From Cladorhizidae sp. MBARI D1340-BT2 (Eukaryota; Porifera; Demospongiae; Poecilosclerida; Cladorhizidae): a DNA stretch of 64,000 nt. The notes under the pieces were generated by a model, which saw only the letters and a program-made list of their open reading frames with translations, was not told the origin of the DNA and searched no databases. Position numbers and translations under genes: made by a program. Numbering within the stretch: position 1 is the stretch's first letter; each line of letters opens with the position of its first letter. This document shows positions 11,180-23,515 of this stretch, in pieces. The stretch covers positions 26,401,811 to 26,465,810 of the forward strand of contig JAQNBH010000006.1 of assembly GCA_028752905.1 (NCBI GenBank). The letters are read 5' to 3'.

Positions 11180-13095
11180 CAAGGCGAATGACAAGTCTGA
11201 GAGAGCAGACAGAACAGAGCGAGGGGAGTAAACTGAGAAACTCCAAAGAGAGCAAGTTCAGATGACCGACAATGAGGACACAAATATGGATATCAGGAAG
11301 GGCTAGTCAAGCCATCGACCGTAAATGACGAGGACTACAACAGAATTCTCAAACCCACTGGAGGCCATTCAGACATTAATCCTGACTATGGAGGAGAACA
11401 GAAGAATTGAAGGTAGAGAAGAGGAAGAATGCCGAACCAGAGAAAGAGAAGCAGAAAAACATTGACGTTGAACCAGAGATAGAGTAGCGGAAGAACGTCG
11501 AAACAGAGAAAGGGAAGCGGTGGAATGTCGAACCTGAGAAAAATAAGCGGGAGAATGTTGAACCAGAGAAAGAGTAGTGGAAGAATGTTGAACAAGAGAA
11601 AGAGAAGTGGAAGAACATCGAACCAGAGAAAGTGAAGCAGAATATTGTCGAATCAGAGAAAGAGAAGTGGAAAAAGGTCGAACCAAGAGAAAGGGAAGCG
11701 GAAGAACGTCGAACAAGAGAAAGAGAAGTGGAAGAACATCGAACAAGAGAAAGAGAAGTGGAAGAACGTTGAACCAGAGAAAGAGAAGTGGAAAAAGGTC
11801 GAACAAAGAGAAAGAGAAGTAGGAGATTATCGAATCAGAGAAAAAGATGTGGAAGAACGTCGAACCAGAGAAAGAGAAGTGGAAGAACGTTGAACAAGAG
11901 AAAGAGTAGCGGACGAACATCGAACCAGAGAAAGTGAAGCAGAAGATTGTCGAATCAGAGAATGGAAGTGAAAAGGGAGAGCAGAAGGATTGAACATAAA
12001 GAAGCCGAAGAAAGCCGAACAAAATAACTCAAAGCGAAGGACAGCACAAAAGAGAACACTTCTAATGCAAATCAAGTTTCAGCACAAAACCAAAACTATA
12101 TGTGGCATAGTGACGACAGATGACGAGACAGAGATAGAAAACGGAAGCTGGGAGATAAAATTGCTCCATAGACGGACAAGGAACAGCCTGTATCCTACCT
12201 CCGAAACTTTGAAGACATGCTTTCCACAGCAGAGATCAACAAGGATGAATGGGCAAGCCACATGGTCCTCTAGTGATGGGAACCGCATCCATAGCTTACA
12301 CAACATCTGTAATGGAGGAGGCTAAGGTAGACTACAATTTGCTGAAAATGGCCTTGCTGAAGGAGCTCTGATATTGCAAAGAAGCCTGTGAGTGAGAGTT
12401 CTGGTCGTTCTGAGGAAAGATGGTGATGCAGCTACAAAAATTCTAAGAGTATTACTAAGTTTGGCAGATGTTCACATGGAAAACTGTAATACAATAAAAG
12501 AGGATGGCAAGACAGTGGCAACAGGAAAATTTCTCTCCTTTTACTCGCTGGATGCAAACCATGTTAGAGCATGGAAACCTGAGATGTTCCTGGAAGTCGC
12601 CAACTTCATGACAGAGCGACAAGCCATGAATATTAAATTCCGCAAAAGATGACTGCCCTGCACGAAACCGAGGAGTTGCCCGGGAGACTGGTCAAGAAAT
12701 CAATGGAATGAAGACATTCATCTCCGGAACTGGCACTCATTGTTGCGACGTCAACCATGACAGCAGGGAAAGACACCATAACCCAAAGTACAGTGAGTGT
12801 ATGGGTGACTTAAATAACATGTTTTACAGTAGCACTCCGGGAAAGCCTCAAGATAAGTCTGGGGATAGGGTTAACTTTGTGTCTACATGTTTAAGCAGAA
12901 GGTCGAAATGTGACAATTCTGAGTATGAGATCGAAGTTAGGATGGAAAAACACAGTGAAATGACTGAGTCTATAATAACAGCCATCAGACAACCAGGTCT
13001 ATATGTAGAAGGCGGGGTAGGCCAGAGAGAATGCAGAATGCGCATTGATATGGGAGCAGACAGGACCATAGTTGTTGCAAACCTGGGGAGCTGAA
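11180..13095 (+). pseudogene. Gypsy-type gag-protease relic
   Basis: Plus strand, broken by several frameshifts and stops. From 5' to 3' it has a charged Glu/Arg/Lys region coded by a 30-bp repeat (11,400-11,960). Next is a SCAN-like capsid segment near 12,190-12,650, with SYLRNFEDMLSTAEINKDEW and, further on, AWKPEMFLEVANFMTERQA. A retropepsin start follows at about 12,985-13,090, with RIDMGADRTIV in place of the usual D-T/S-G-A. No RT, RNase H, integrase or LTR follows, so it is a truncated copy. It has the same layout as the minus-strand element at 43.3-45.7 kb, which suggests one family. Confidence 0.75.
11400..11960 (+). repeat. 30-bp coding minisatellite in gag
   Basis: About 18 copies of a 30-bp unit of the form GAAGTGGAAGAACGTCGAAC plus CAGAGAAAGA. 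A 30-bp unit is exactly ten codons, so length change by whole units keeps the frame. In one frame it gives EREVEERRTR-like decapeptides. Individual copies carry stops and 1-nt shifts, so the tract is dead. The long Ser/Phe-rich open frames on the opposite strand are shadows of it. Confidence 0.85.
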
Positions 13096-13099
13096 CGGA

Positions 13100-15714
13100 A
13101 AACTTGGAAAACCATATATATGTATGTATGTATGTATTCAATTGTAGGTTCACCTGTAAAAAATAAGAACTCCTCCTCCTACTAGGCTTATTAAATTTGG
13201 AATTGTAAGAGAAAACAACCTAGTTGCAGGAAGAACTGGCTGCATAGACAAGTGAGAATTGCTACTCAGGCTAAAAACAGACTATGCTTATAAAGAAGCT
13301 AATATGTTTCAATATTCTGTGGGTTTACTCTGGAAGCCACTGGTATAAATATGGTCTGTACTGAAATCTCAAAATAGTTAACTGAAATCATTATAGAAAT
13401 AATTATAGATTTTATATTGGGGTATAATGAATACATTTTCATTTCACAGGAATTCCTTCCCAAAATAGCAACCAGGCCTCTGTCCACACCGAGTCAACCA
13501 AGTAGTTGGCCATGAATGCTCAGTTTGGCTTTAGGATTTGTGTGTTTGACGTGTGTATGTATATGCATGTGTGAGAAATAACATTACCTTGTACAACCTT
13601 TGTATTTTAACCGTCCTAATGTATAATGTTTGAGAGAAGAGATTGGAGGCTCATGCATGAAGAAACTTGGACAATAAATCAGGTATTAGCTACAACCAGC
13701 ATCAACTCAATCAGCAGACAAAACATAGATATTTTTTGCCAATTAATTCTGAAAGACAGTTTATGAATTCCCTTACTATCATACTTTAGCTCTATCTAGC
13801 AAGATAATAATGATAGCTAGCTACACATTGAAAGTTAGTTGTGTTCAAAATCAATTATAACTGTAGTTAATTATTTATTGCTAGCTACTGCTCGGCATCA
13901 TCCACCATTCAGACACTTCCTTAGGCTCAGGTAAAGCTTCTATAGTCGATCTGTCCAAGTTTCTACAAGGAAGGGAGCACCACAATACTATGCCTCTAAC
14001 TCAACCTTAAAGAATGCCTTAGCGGTCTAGAAGCTTAAAACAGACAAAGTGTGACATAGTATATAGAATGGAGCACTTAAGATAGCTGTAAGAAAGCTAT
14101 AGCTACAACCTCATTTGTAGTTTAACTACTGCATTGTACTAGGCAGGATCCACAGAAAGAAAATAATCCTCAGATTAAATAAACACTAACTTTCCAAGCA
14201 TACACAGCTTAGGTTAGCACATTCTTTTATTGTTTTCAGTACAGCACTTGCCTCTAGAGTTCTGCAAGAAAACTTTAGCTACAAACCACAGCTGTATTAG
14301 TAGCTGCACTGATCCAGGTTAGGACTAAAGAAGGAAGTCTACTGATGAAAAATACAATGCTAGCTCTCCTGGAGGCCAACAGATTCAGCGTTATCTAGCT
14401 ATGGAAGTGTGATTAATGGGAAAATGGTGGTCATGTGTATATGAGCAGATTCTTGTGTGCATGTCCATACTAAAATGATAGCTACATGCACAGACATTTT
14501 TTTCAGCAGAGCAGCTTGCTGATTTTTGCCTGGATAAATAAAGGGGAAAAAAATCAGAGAGAAAAGTCAAAGTGTGCTTCTGAAACAGCAGAATAACGAG
14601 AATTGAAATTAGAAGGGAAGAGTGACAGTAAAAGGCATGGGAGAAGCACAGCAGCCCACAATGGATATGCTTCCTTGGGATCAGGTAAAGCTTCTGATAT
14701 CTTAAAAATGGATGTTTAAGTTCCATTTGGATACTCTAGGTATGAAAGGTTTGCTAAACTGGAAATAATCATCACGGATAACGGCCTTGCTAAACTGGAA
14801 ATGATCGTCGTGCTCAATATCGAGGAGGTTTCTCCTCCAAGCCTTTGCTATCTGTTAGCTTCAATATTTCTACCTATAACAGTACAAGCAATACAATTTT
14901 ATGACATCAATAATTTACAGATCAGTGTATAGTGTTAGGCCTGCACTTGGAGTAGTAGAATACCTAAAGCAATGTGATCTAGGCTTGCAATAATGCTAAG
15001 AATTAAATTTTTGTCTGTATTGGTAATCATGCTAAAAGTAATTGTCCATCTCTCCATCAGACATTAACTTGCAACACAATCCTTGCATTCATTTGTAGTA
15101 TTTTTTAATTAATCACTCTGGTGATGGGAGGGTTAAATTTATAATGAAGGTGAATGTCATCATGACTACCAGATGAATAACGCTTAAGTAGTGTTGTTCT
15201 TGATCCTCTCTTTCTTTAAAACTTCAAAGTGGTCGACTTAAGTTTCAGCCAAGTCTACCTGTAACCAACCGAGTTCAGTCTATTCAACAAGTGGCTACTG
15301 CTATAGCTATTCAACTTCAATAAATGTTCAACTTAGTACAATTCTAGACAACTAGCTAGACTGTGTTAAGAGTTCAGATAGGTTTAAATATATTAAGAGG
15401 ATAAATAAATAAGATATAGAAGACACAGCAAAAGACAAAACAACTCAACTGTTCTCACACAAGTTACTCCGACTGCTGTTATGACTACTGTTCTGACATG
15501 CATACAATTTGAATAATCATACATTACTAAGACTACAGGTAAATACATGGTATTATACATGTTATAGCATGCCAGTAGCTAACTAATATTTACTACATGC
15601 CCACATACAGCTGGTTAGTATTGTACTAATGCACTTGTCTCTCTGGCTCTGCCACACTACCAATGTATCTACATCCCTACTTGTCTCCTTTCATTGTTAT
15701 TTGTCACAGGATAT
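13100..15714. other. No gene seen
   Basis: Apart from a short ATGT run near 13,120 and small patches resembling 10,815-10,880 (at 13,876-13,960 and 14,670-14,700), I see no domain, exon array or repeat. Open frames are short and AT-driven. Confidence 0.5.
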
Positions 15715-17216
15715 TATGCACTGGGCGATCACTACACACACCCACTCAAATCATACATCAGAGCACACTCTATTGTGAGCATTTGTTACTTACAAAGCAC
15801 AATTATGTTGCATACACAGACTGAAGAGACACAAACCTTTCATTCTCGGCATGTGTTCATCATATTGACGTAAAAACATTAGTGTTTTAAATAAGCTAGA
15901 CTTGTAGAGTATTAGGCTACTTATGTCAAGGGAATTAATTTGTTAACAGTACCTAAAATCTAAAATATGTAAAATAACATGAACCTCTCAGTATTCACAT
16001 ACCAGGATTTTCATAGACTTGTTCACCAGAAAAGGATTGAGTCTGAAAGTTAAAACAATCACTGTAAAATTAAGCAAGCAAACACTACGATAGAGTATTG
16101 GCTCACATGTCTGGATGGTGGTGATGGAAGACCTGATGTCCTAAGTTTTGGACCACCACTTATAGGCAATCCAGGATCTAAAGTTTGAGTATATATCAAG
16201 AATGTATTCATACTATGTAGGGACAATAAATCAGAGCTTATTCTTGGTGGCACAATAATCAACAAAGTACAGTGCATTTATAAAGAATAAGTGGAAAAAC
16301 TGTCAATATTATAAGACTTTGAAAGGAGATGAATGTCTTCCAACTTTCACCTACCTCCATTGTAACACACTCTCTGCCCAGAGCTGTTTTAACTTTACAC
16401 CAATACACAATGAACACAAGCTGACTACATCTTATACACTATATTTATCGGAACTTCTTCATCAGAATGTTGGAAAAAATTATACAAGTTCTAAAATGCT
16501 ACAGCTGTAGAGCAGTAGGAGGCTAGAGCATGTAGCTGCTGATTCAGCTCTCAGATTAGCTCCACACATAAAATTCAAATTATTGTGTTTATGTTCTTTA
16601 ACAATTTTAGTTTGTTATGGATAGACTTAAAATAAATTTCCTGGATTTTTTTTAATGTCCACCAGGCACTATCATAGTGAAGTATCATGGTAAGCTGGAA
16701 TTCCTTTTTGAGGAAGAAACCACCATCAGGATGCTAAGAAACTGCTTAAATAAGTTAGAGCTAAGACACGATTTTTTAATATCAACCTCCATTTAATATA
16801 GAGAGTACCAATGCAATACCTGGCTATAAAGATACATACCTACCCTAAGGGAAATAAAGGGAGTGGAACTACTCACTCGCCTTGAACATCTAAGGTGGGT
16901 GCTTGAATTATGAAATTTGAATGTTGATTGTAAAATGCACACCCTGTGTTACCATTGCAATGAAGATAGAAGTTAGTTAGCTCTAGGTGAGGATTTGCTG
17001 GTTGTGTTACCATTGCAATAAAGTTAGAGGTTAGTTAGCCCTAGGTGAGGATTTGCTGGTTATTTTAATGTCTAGCTGGTGCCTCTACTTTAGCTAAGGC
17101 ATTATTGATCCCCTCATTGATTAAAACTATCAAGTAGTCGACTTCAGGTTCAACAAAGTCAACCAATGGATTTTTATTGCTAACTTTCCTTCTATCTTTG
17201 CTATCTGTCACATACT
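15715..17216. repeat. Segmental duplication unit c
   Basis: Collinear with the other units: opens with TGCACTGGGC, then one A/B pair (16,003-16,177), then the block at 16,660-16,740 matching 1,445-1,530, and the block at 16,865-17,010 matching 1,700-1,830. It is shorter than units a, b and d because it holds a single exon pair. A local repeat of about 70 bp (TTACCATTGCAAT to GGATTTGCTGGTT) occurs at 16,948-17,060. Confidence 0.8.
16003..16177 (-). CDS. Mini-exon pair B-6/A-6, tyrosine motif VYENP
   Basis: Minus strand: acceptor TTTAG, B exon 16177-16107 (71 nt, PGLPISGGPKLRTSGLP and more), donor GTGAGCC, a 64-bp intron, acceptor TTTCAG, A exon 16042-16003 (40 nt, TQSFSGEQVYENPG), donor GTATGTG. 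All lengths, phases and splice dinucleotides are intact, making this the best-preserved pair in the right-hand block. Confidence 0.65.
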
Positions 17217-17547
17217 ATGATGCACTGGGCGGTCGCTACAAGCATCCAGTCATCAGAGAAAATTGCATAGTGGATACTTGTAATGTGGAAGGTGCTGACT
17301 ATGTTCCTATGCAAACTGAAGTGCAAATTTAATGTTTGTGAGATGATCTGAGAAAAATAGGTTATCAATAGACACAATCTTTCATATGACATATTTCTCA
17401 GCATGTATTCATATTGATGTAAATCTCACAGATGTTCTAATCAAGCTATCCTATACATTATTAGGACAATGACATTACAAAATTTCTTTATTTGTTCCGA
17501 GAGAATTTTGTCATAAACACCTCATCTAAACAGTACTCCAAACATAC

Positions 17548-17660
17548 CAGGAATTTCATAGGCTTGCTCACCAGTCAAGGATAGAGCTATTGGCTCACAT
17601 GTATGGCTGGAAGACCATCTCCTGAGAGGCCAAATGTTGGAACATCATTTGTAGGCAATC
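17548..17660 (-). pseudogene. Mini-exon pair B-7/A-7 with the intron collapsed
   Basis: Minus strand B exon 17660-17599 (62 nt, LPTNDVPTFGLSGDGLPAIH) is followed by only 12 nt, GTGAGCCAATAG, before the A sequence (39 nt, containing LTGEQAYEIP). In sister copies 56-66 bp separate these exons. The remaining 12 nt keep a donor-like GTGAGC and an acceptor-like ATAG but are too short for a normal intron, and reading through meets TAG. This looks like a deletion. Confidence 0.6.
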
Positions 17661-17973
17661 CTGGATAAAAAATGGGACATTTTAGAATGCGTTTATACTG
17701 TGTGCATACTAAGCTAATTCAATCAATGTTTGGTGCCATACTAGAGTTGTGTAGTTTTAGGACCTACTTTTCCCATTGTGTTTTAAAAGAGTGCTTGCCC
17801 ATTTAAACAATATTTTTGTAGAGCATATGTAAAAATTGTCAGTGTAATCCTACTTTCTTGACTGACATCTTTGAACATGAGCTGAGAAAAATAGTCAATT
17901 TGTGTAAAAATTATCCACATGGAAAAATAAACAGATTGAATAAATCCAGTATTCCAAACTAAGTTACACCTAC

Positions 17974-18139
17974 CGAGATTCTCACTGGCTTGCTCATCAA
18001 GGAAGGAAGGAGTCTCAAAAATAAAACATTCATTAAATCAAGAAAATACAACAATAGAGTATCCACCTCTATGGATCTTTTGAATGGAAGACCTCTGATG
18101 TCCCAATATTTGTACCAGCACTTGTAGGCAATCCAGGGT
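17974..18139 (-). pseudogene. Mini-exon pair B-8/A-8, B frame broken
   Basis: Minus strand B exon 18139-18067 is 73 nt, two more than its 71-nt sister. The insertion shifts the frame after PGLPTSAGTNIGTS, so a TAG falls near the end. A exon 18013-17974 is 40 nt (TPSFLDEQASENLG) with Ser in place of the tyrosine. Splice sites are still GT and AG. Confidence 0.55.
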
Positions 18140-19950
18140 CTAAAGTTACAGTAAACAAAATATAAATCAAGAATGCATTCATACTATATATGTAGGGATA
18201 ATAAATCACAGCTGTATCGTGGTCCTCTAAATAATAAAGTGCGTACATATATAAAGAACAGGTGGACAAACTGTCAGAATTACATGATATTAAAAGAAGT
18301 CAATGATTTCCATTTTTCACCACATACATCCTAAATATATTATCAGTCTCCAGAGCTCCAAGTTTCTGTTTAACTTGACACTGATACACAATGAACATTA
18401 GCTGTGGAAAATGAGAGTTAAAAAACACATCTCATGGTATATATTATTATATTTCTTGGCAATTCTTCATCTGATGTTTGTCAAAAGTTATAGAAGTTCT
18501 AAAACTGCTAGGGCATTAGAGTAGTAGGTATCTAGGGCTAGAGGCTCCTATTGATGACAAGTACAAACTTTGGCTTTCTATTTCAAAAAGGTTGTGATAA
18601 ATAACTGAATACCAAAAATTATGGTGATCTTGGTGGTCTTGGCTTCAGTTCAGGTTCTCGAGTGTGGCTCCCCAGCAGCCAGGCAAGTCCATTCCGATTC
18701 AACTGCTAACATTCTGGTGCCAGGCAGCGCAATGAATGGTACAAGTAGTCGGAGATTCTGTGTTTGTGTTTTAATATGGCTGGCAATATTGCTTAACATG
18801 TTTCTAGTGCTTCTACTAGAACTGGATCCTTGCCTTTCCATAACGAGCCTCACAACCAAGTTAATATTTTGGCCCAAGCAACCTTTTTGAAAAAGACAGT
18901 GTTAGGATAATTCCAGACGACTTAGTTCCTTTCGTAGCAGTGGCTTAATTTTGAAGGTCGGGTGCCCTGTTATTTTTGCTTGACAGTTGTGACAAGGATA
19001 GTCCATGAAGGCATGAATCTCTAATGCTATGTAAATAAGAATGGAATTGCTAACTGGATAATATTTATATCTTTATGCAAGCATACAGTCAGGTAGGTAA
19101 TTATTACTTGTAGTTATGTATATGGAAATGCAATAGTTTACTACAAGCAGCATAAACAGATGCAGTATCACAAGCATTCTGTGTAGTATTAGCTACCTGC
19201 ACAACAACATGCAATTTAAGTGACATGTAGCAGTTCTTAGCAATGGCTACTAAACCATCATTCCTCGAATTCTTTCCTAGACAGGGATTTGGAATCAGCA
19301 GCCACAACGACCATAGTGATAGGAATTCTTATAAGTTGCTGAAGTTAATGAGGGAATATGATTCCAAGATATAAGCAGTAAAAAAAATTATAATTAAGTA
19401 TGCTAGCTTGTAAAAAATAGAACACTACATCCATCATCAGTGTTTGGATGAGCTATTGAGAATAATGACTTGAGTATACAGAGAAGGATGCTGGGGACCT
19501 GTAAGTATTATGCAAATATTGATTCTTGTGATGTGTGCAACCAATGCTACAAGAACTATCTCTAATTGTATGAAAGAGAATGAAGATCTACTTACACTAA
19601 CCATAAAGCAAGAGAGCATTATATTTTGTAAAAAATTTTGATTATAGGCATTTTTGTAAACATTGAGACAACGTTTTGCTGATGTCTCAAAGTATAAATG
19701 CACAGGGTTAATAATATTTATTACCACAATGCCCGGACCATTGTGTCAGTACCTACTCCACAGAACACTTGTGGCACTGCCTTTCTATATACTGCTTGAA
19801 GGCAATTGTTGCATCTCGCCAATTACAATATATATGTTATCCGCAAACCTGGAATTTGCTCAATCCTAGGATCGCGAAAGCCAATTCCTGATCACCAATC
19901 AGATCGAATCAAGTTTGCTCCCACGTGGGAAGAGGTTGTAGGAAGGAGAA

Positions 19951-22900
19951 ATGGAAGGAGAGAATGCCTATGATGATTGTCTTCTGCAAACCTTTCTTTC
20001 TGGAAGGAACCTTGGAAGCAAAACCATATCAAGAACAAAGGGACAAGCTGTTGTCAAATTTCTGAAAGGGGAGATGGCGAACAGTGATTCTAAATTCAAT
20101 TTTTGGGTGAAACAATTTTTTTAAAAACTTTTGGAGTACCCTGCTCTTGGGCTTAAGGATGTACTTTGTATACCAGCAAAGAAAAGGTATGATTAAACCC
20201 AAATAGCCAGTGATATATTTTGTGAGACATATTTTGTTGTTAGACAGGTCTCCTTATTTTATAAGTTTAAAGCCACAAGTCAAGTGCCAATCTATTTGAA
20301 GGCCTGGATGATAATAACAAAGACAAAACTTGGTTTAATTGATCGAAATCCAGTAGCCATTCGCTTCATGAGCCAGATCCTTTACTGAATCGCAGTTATA
20401 CAGTGTCGTTTTAATCTAATCTTTTTTCAGGATGAGAATGACTCCTCCATCCTTGGACATTATCGGAGAGTGGTTTACATTGAAGAGTTTCATACTATTT
20501 TGAATAGAGTGCACTGTGATGTTCAAGTTCATATGGGCTATGAAAAGACTCTAGCCGAGGTACAGAATGTCTATCATTTCTATATAAAAACAGATTCTAT
20601 GCATGTGATCTTGTGTTTGAAATGTAGCCCTTGATGCATGCTCTCATTTTGGCACTCAAATATTGTAGGTACAGTGTAGCTCTACTGGTTGAACACCTAA
20701 AGATAGCACCTGAGATTGAAAATTGTGACTGACTGTCAGTTATATAAGCTGTGCATAATATGAGTATTGCTCATGTCAACCATAAAATGTTTTTAATCAG
20801 GTGTCCATGAATATTTGAATTGAGGTCCTGACATAAGGTTGCTACCTCTAACTTTTATATGGTTTTGGTAAGTGCAAACATACAATTTGTCATATCCAAA
20901 TTCAATTGAGTCCAAGGACTGTGCAGCGTAGCATATGAGTAAAACACTACTATTGTAGTAACCTCCAATTGACTTTTAGTTAAAAATTGGAACACACAGG
21001 AAGTTACATTTTGGACACAATAAAACACTCGCTACGAAGTATGTTGACGTTTGGATGTTATGAATCCTTATGTTGCACCCATTTCCTATTTTATATCGGT
21101 TTGACCTACATCCTTTTAATAGTAGCAAAAACATGGGTGTGTGCATTTAGATTTACATTGTCCATTTCATCCACTAGATAGAGCAAGCATACACCTCTCA
21201 GCTTTTTAATGTTGAATATCTAAATACCCATGGGTTAATCCTGTTGTTTTAGTATGTGGTAAACAACCAGCGACATTTTATAATAGTGATCTGTTTTGGT
21301 TATCAATGCAAAATGCTGGTAATTCAATTCTCTGTCTTCACCATACTCCCTCTAGATTTCTTCGAACTATGCGTGTCTACCAAGATCTGTTGTGGAGAAG
21401 TACGTTCAAATATGTAATGTGTGTAACCTTCAGAAGCCACAAACCAACAGTGCCCCACTTAAACCTATCATTTCTTCTGGGTTTATCACTCGAGGACAGG
21501 TAATATTATTAGTACCAAATATGTTGGTATTTAGTATTGTCTTATTTAGGTGGATTTGATTGACATGCGACATAGACCAGACGACCGCCATAACTGGATT
21601 GGCCACTACTTGTATAATTGGTCCAAATTCCATGTACTGTCTGCTCTTGAGCACAAGAGTGCAATTGAGGTGGCTAAAAACTTGTCCAGTCGTGTTTTTG
21701 CATATTTGGGTGTTCCCAAGGTTTGTGTGACCCATAATTGATTATTAATGGTTACAGCATGCTTGAGTGTTCCTATGTATAGATATTTCAATCTGATAAC
21801 GGAAGAGAATTTGTCAATCATATCATAGACAAACTGGTGAAGACCTGGCCGGGGAAAGCCACCATCATAAACGGTCGACCAAGACACCCTTAATCACAGG
21901 GTCTAGTGGAACGTGCAAATGCTAAAGTTGAAGAACTTCTTGCATGTCGGTTTGAACAGAATGAATGTGATATGGCATGGTCACATTGGTTACCTGAAAT
22001 TCAGTGTATGTTTGATTTTCATAATAGTGTTTCATAAACAATAGTGATTCATAAACAACTATAATTGGTGACTGTATGATACTATAAAAGAAGATACCAT
22101 AAATATGTAATCTAGCTGAACTTTTCATGGTAATGGTGATTGATAGGTTATAGATGAGTGTTTAGTACAGCCATTGTAGTACTAATATGGGCATCCTGAT
22201 GGCAGCATGAACTTCACATACTTGGTCATCTCTGCTTTTTTTGGTCTGTGTGTGTATACTACTAGATCAACTGAATACATGTGTTCATGAAACCATGAAG
22301 TGTACTCCATACGAATTGGGATACGGACAACCACCACGTAAGCGGTGTATTTCCAGGTACTAATCTAGGGTCAGTAATGGAGGAAGATATCGCAGACTTG
22401 ATCAATGAAACTGAGCCTATGGAACATGTATCAGCAGACAAAAGTTCTACTCCTCTACCTTGTTCAGATGATCCAAGCTCTGCTGAACACTCCTCACCAT
22501 CTGTCCCTCACTGTAGTGAACCTCATTGCACAGAGATTGATATCAGAAATAAGCAAAGTAAAACAATTTTAGACCTTTTAATATTTCTAATCCAGGGTCA
22601 GTATAATGGAGAGTAAAACAATTTTAGACATTCTATTTTAATACCAAATAAACATTGCACAGAGCTTTCCTTGTGTTGAGACTTGAGAGTGAAAACACAA
22701 GTAAATTACTTTTAGCAATCCCATTATATAACATTTTGATGATGTAATAAACATTTTATTAAAAATATTTCTTCAGGTACTCCATTGGCAACAAGCCAAA
22801 AGCATAGCAAACAAAGAAAGGAAGCTGATAGAAACTATCGATTGAATGCTGAAAGAATGGTGAAACAATACAGTAAACGGAAACGCCATGCTGTTGAATC

Positions 22901-23328
22901 ATTTGCTGTTGGGGATTTAGTCAGCATTCAAATCCCACGAATCGACAGAGCATCAACTGATTTTCGATGGATACCATGTGTAATAGTTGTTGTCTCTGGT
23001 ACCAAGAGACCTGTGTATCACCTACGTTGTCAATATGGGGTATTGAAAAACTGTGCTTATGATGGACAACTTGAGCGGTATTCTGGCAAAGTCGAGCTTT
23101 CACCAAATGACTGGAAAATGGAATCCTTTTTGTCTCTACGAGAAACTGCACTGCTCTTTAACCCTAAGAATGCCTATTATGGTAACTCATGTGGTTGCAA
23201 AGGTGGATGCAAAAACTCTCATTGCTCTTGTAAGAAAGCAAGAAAGTTGTGCACCAAAAGATGTCATACTGGATTACCTTGCTTTAACAGTGACAAGAAA
23301 GGATTCCATGATGGTGTTGTTTGTGGGT
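19951..23328 (+). pseudogene. Integrase gene with HHCC finger, DDE core and CXC cluster
   Basis: Exons by eye: 19,951-20,186 (ATG start; a slip in a T-run near 20,130), 20,431-20,559 (histidines of the zinc finger, HMGYEKTLAE), 21,352-21,500 (CNVC half of the finger), 21,550-21,720 (first Asp in VDLIDM), 21,785-22,007 (second Asp in QSDNGREF, Glu in GLVERAN), 22,265 onward (CTPYELGYGQPP), and 22,777-23,328. CAA has become TAA just before SQGLVER, and one extra base near 22,341 shifts frame before VMEEDIADLINE. The last exon ends in a cluster CGCKGGC, CSCKK, C-x3-CH that resembles a CXC/tesmin-type zinc module. All three catalytic acidic residues remain. Confidence 0.75.
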
Positions 23329-23515
23329 AGTGCCATCACCAGAGCTACTGGCTTACCTGTGGAAAAAAAGTTGTCGATGATGTCAAACTTGTAGGTAGTT
23401 CTGTAAGTGGCCTGATAGTAGTGTTGTGGGTGGTACTGTCAGTAGAGCTACTAAAGACCAAAAAAATGTCGATGATGTTGAACTTCTAGATAGTTCTGTC
23501 AGTGATGATAGAAAG
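23318..23515 (+). repeat. Direct repeat of about 90 bp between CXC and ULP1 modules
   Basis: Two diverged copies, roughly 23,318-23,405 and 23,418-23,500, share GTTGT-GTGGGT, CAGAGCTACT, AAAAAAA-GT-GTCGATGATGT and TAGTTCTGT. The first carries a TAG, so translation stops at 23,328 unless it is spliced out. The second is open and leads into the protease frame. Confidence 0.65.

Larger units (their letters stand above)
17217..19835. repeat. Segmental duplication unit d
   Basis: Collinear with unit b over nearly its whole length (see landmarks there). It holds two B/A pairs, both damaged. It ends about 115 bp before the first exon of the integrase element at 19,951. Confidence 0.8.

Noticed and set aside
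11369..12022. 217-residue Ser/Phe/Leu-rich minus-strand ORF, the second longest frame in the window
   Set aside because: It is the complement of the 30-bp gag minisatellite; the gag reading frame is on the plus strand.
16900..16910. Possible 9-nt microexon (ATGTTCAAG / ATATTCAAG) on the minus strand in units a and c
   Set aside because: Flanking AG and GT are present in unit a, but the donor is GC in unit c, and such a short match is expected by chance.
18621..18890. Plus-strand ORF with a hydrophobic stretch resembling a membrane segment
   Set aside because: The collinear sequence in unit b (3,640-3,950) does not keep the hydrophobic run, so the frame is not conserved.
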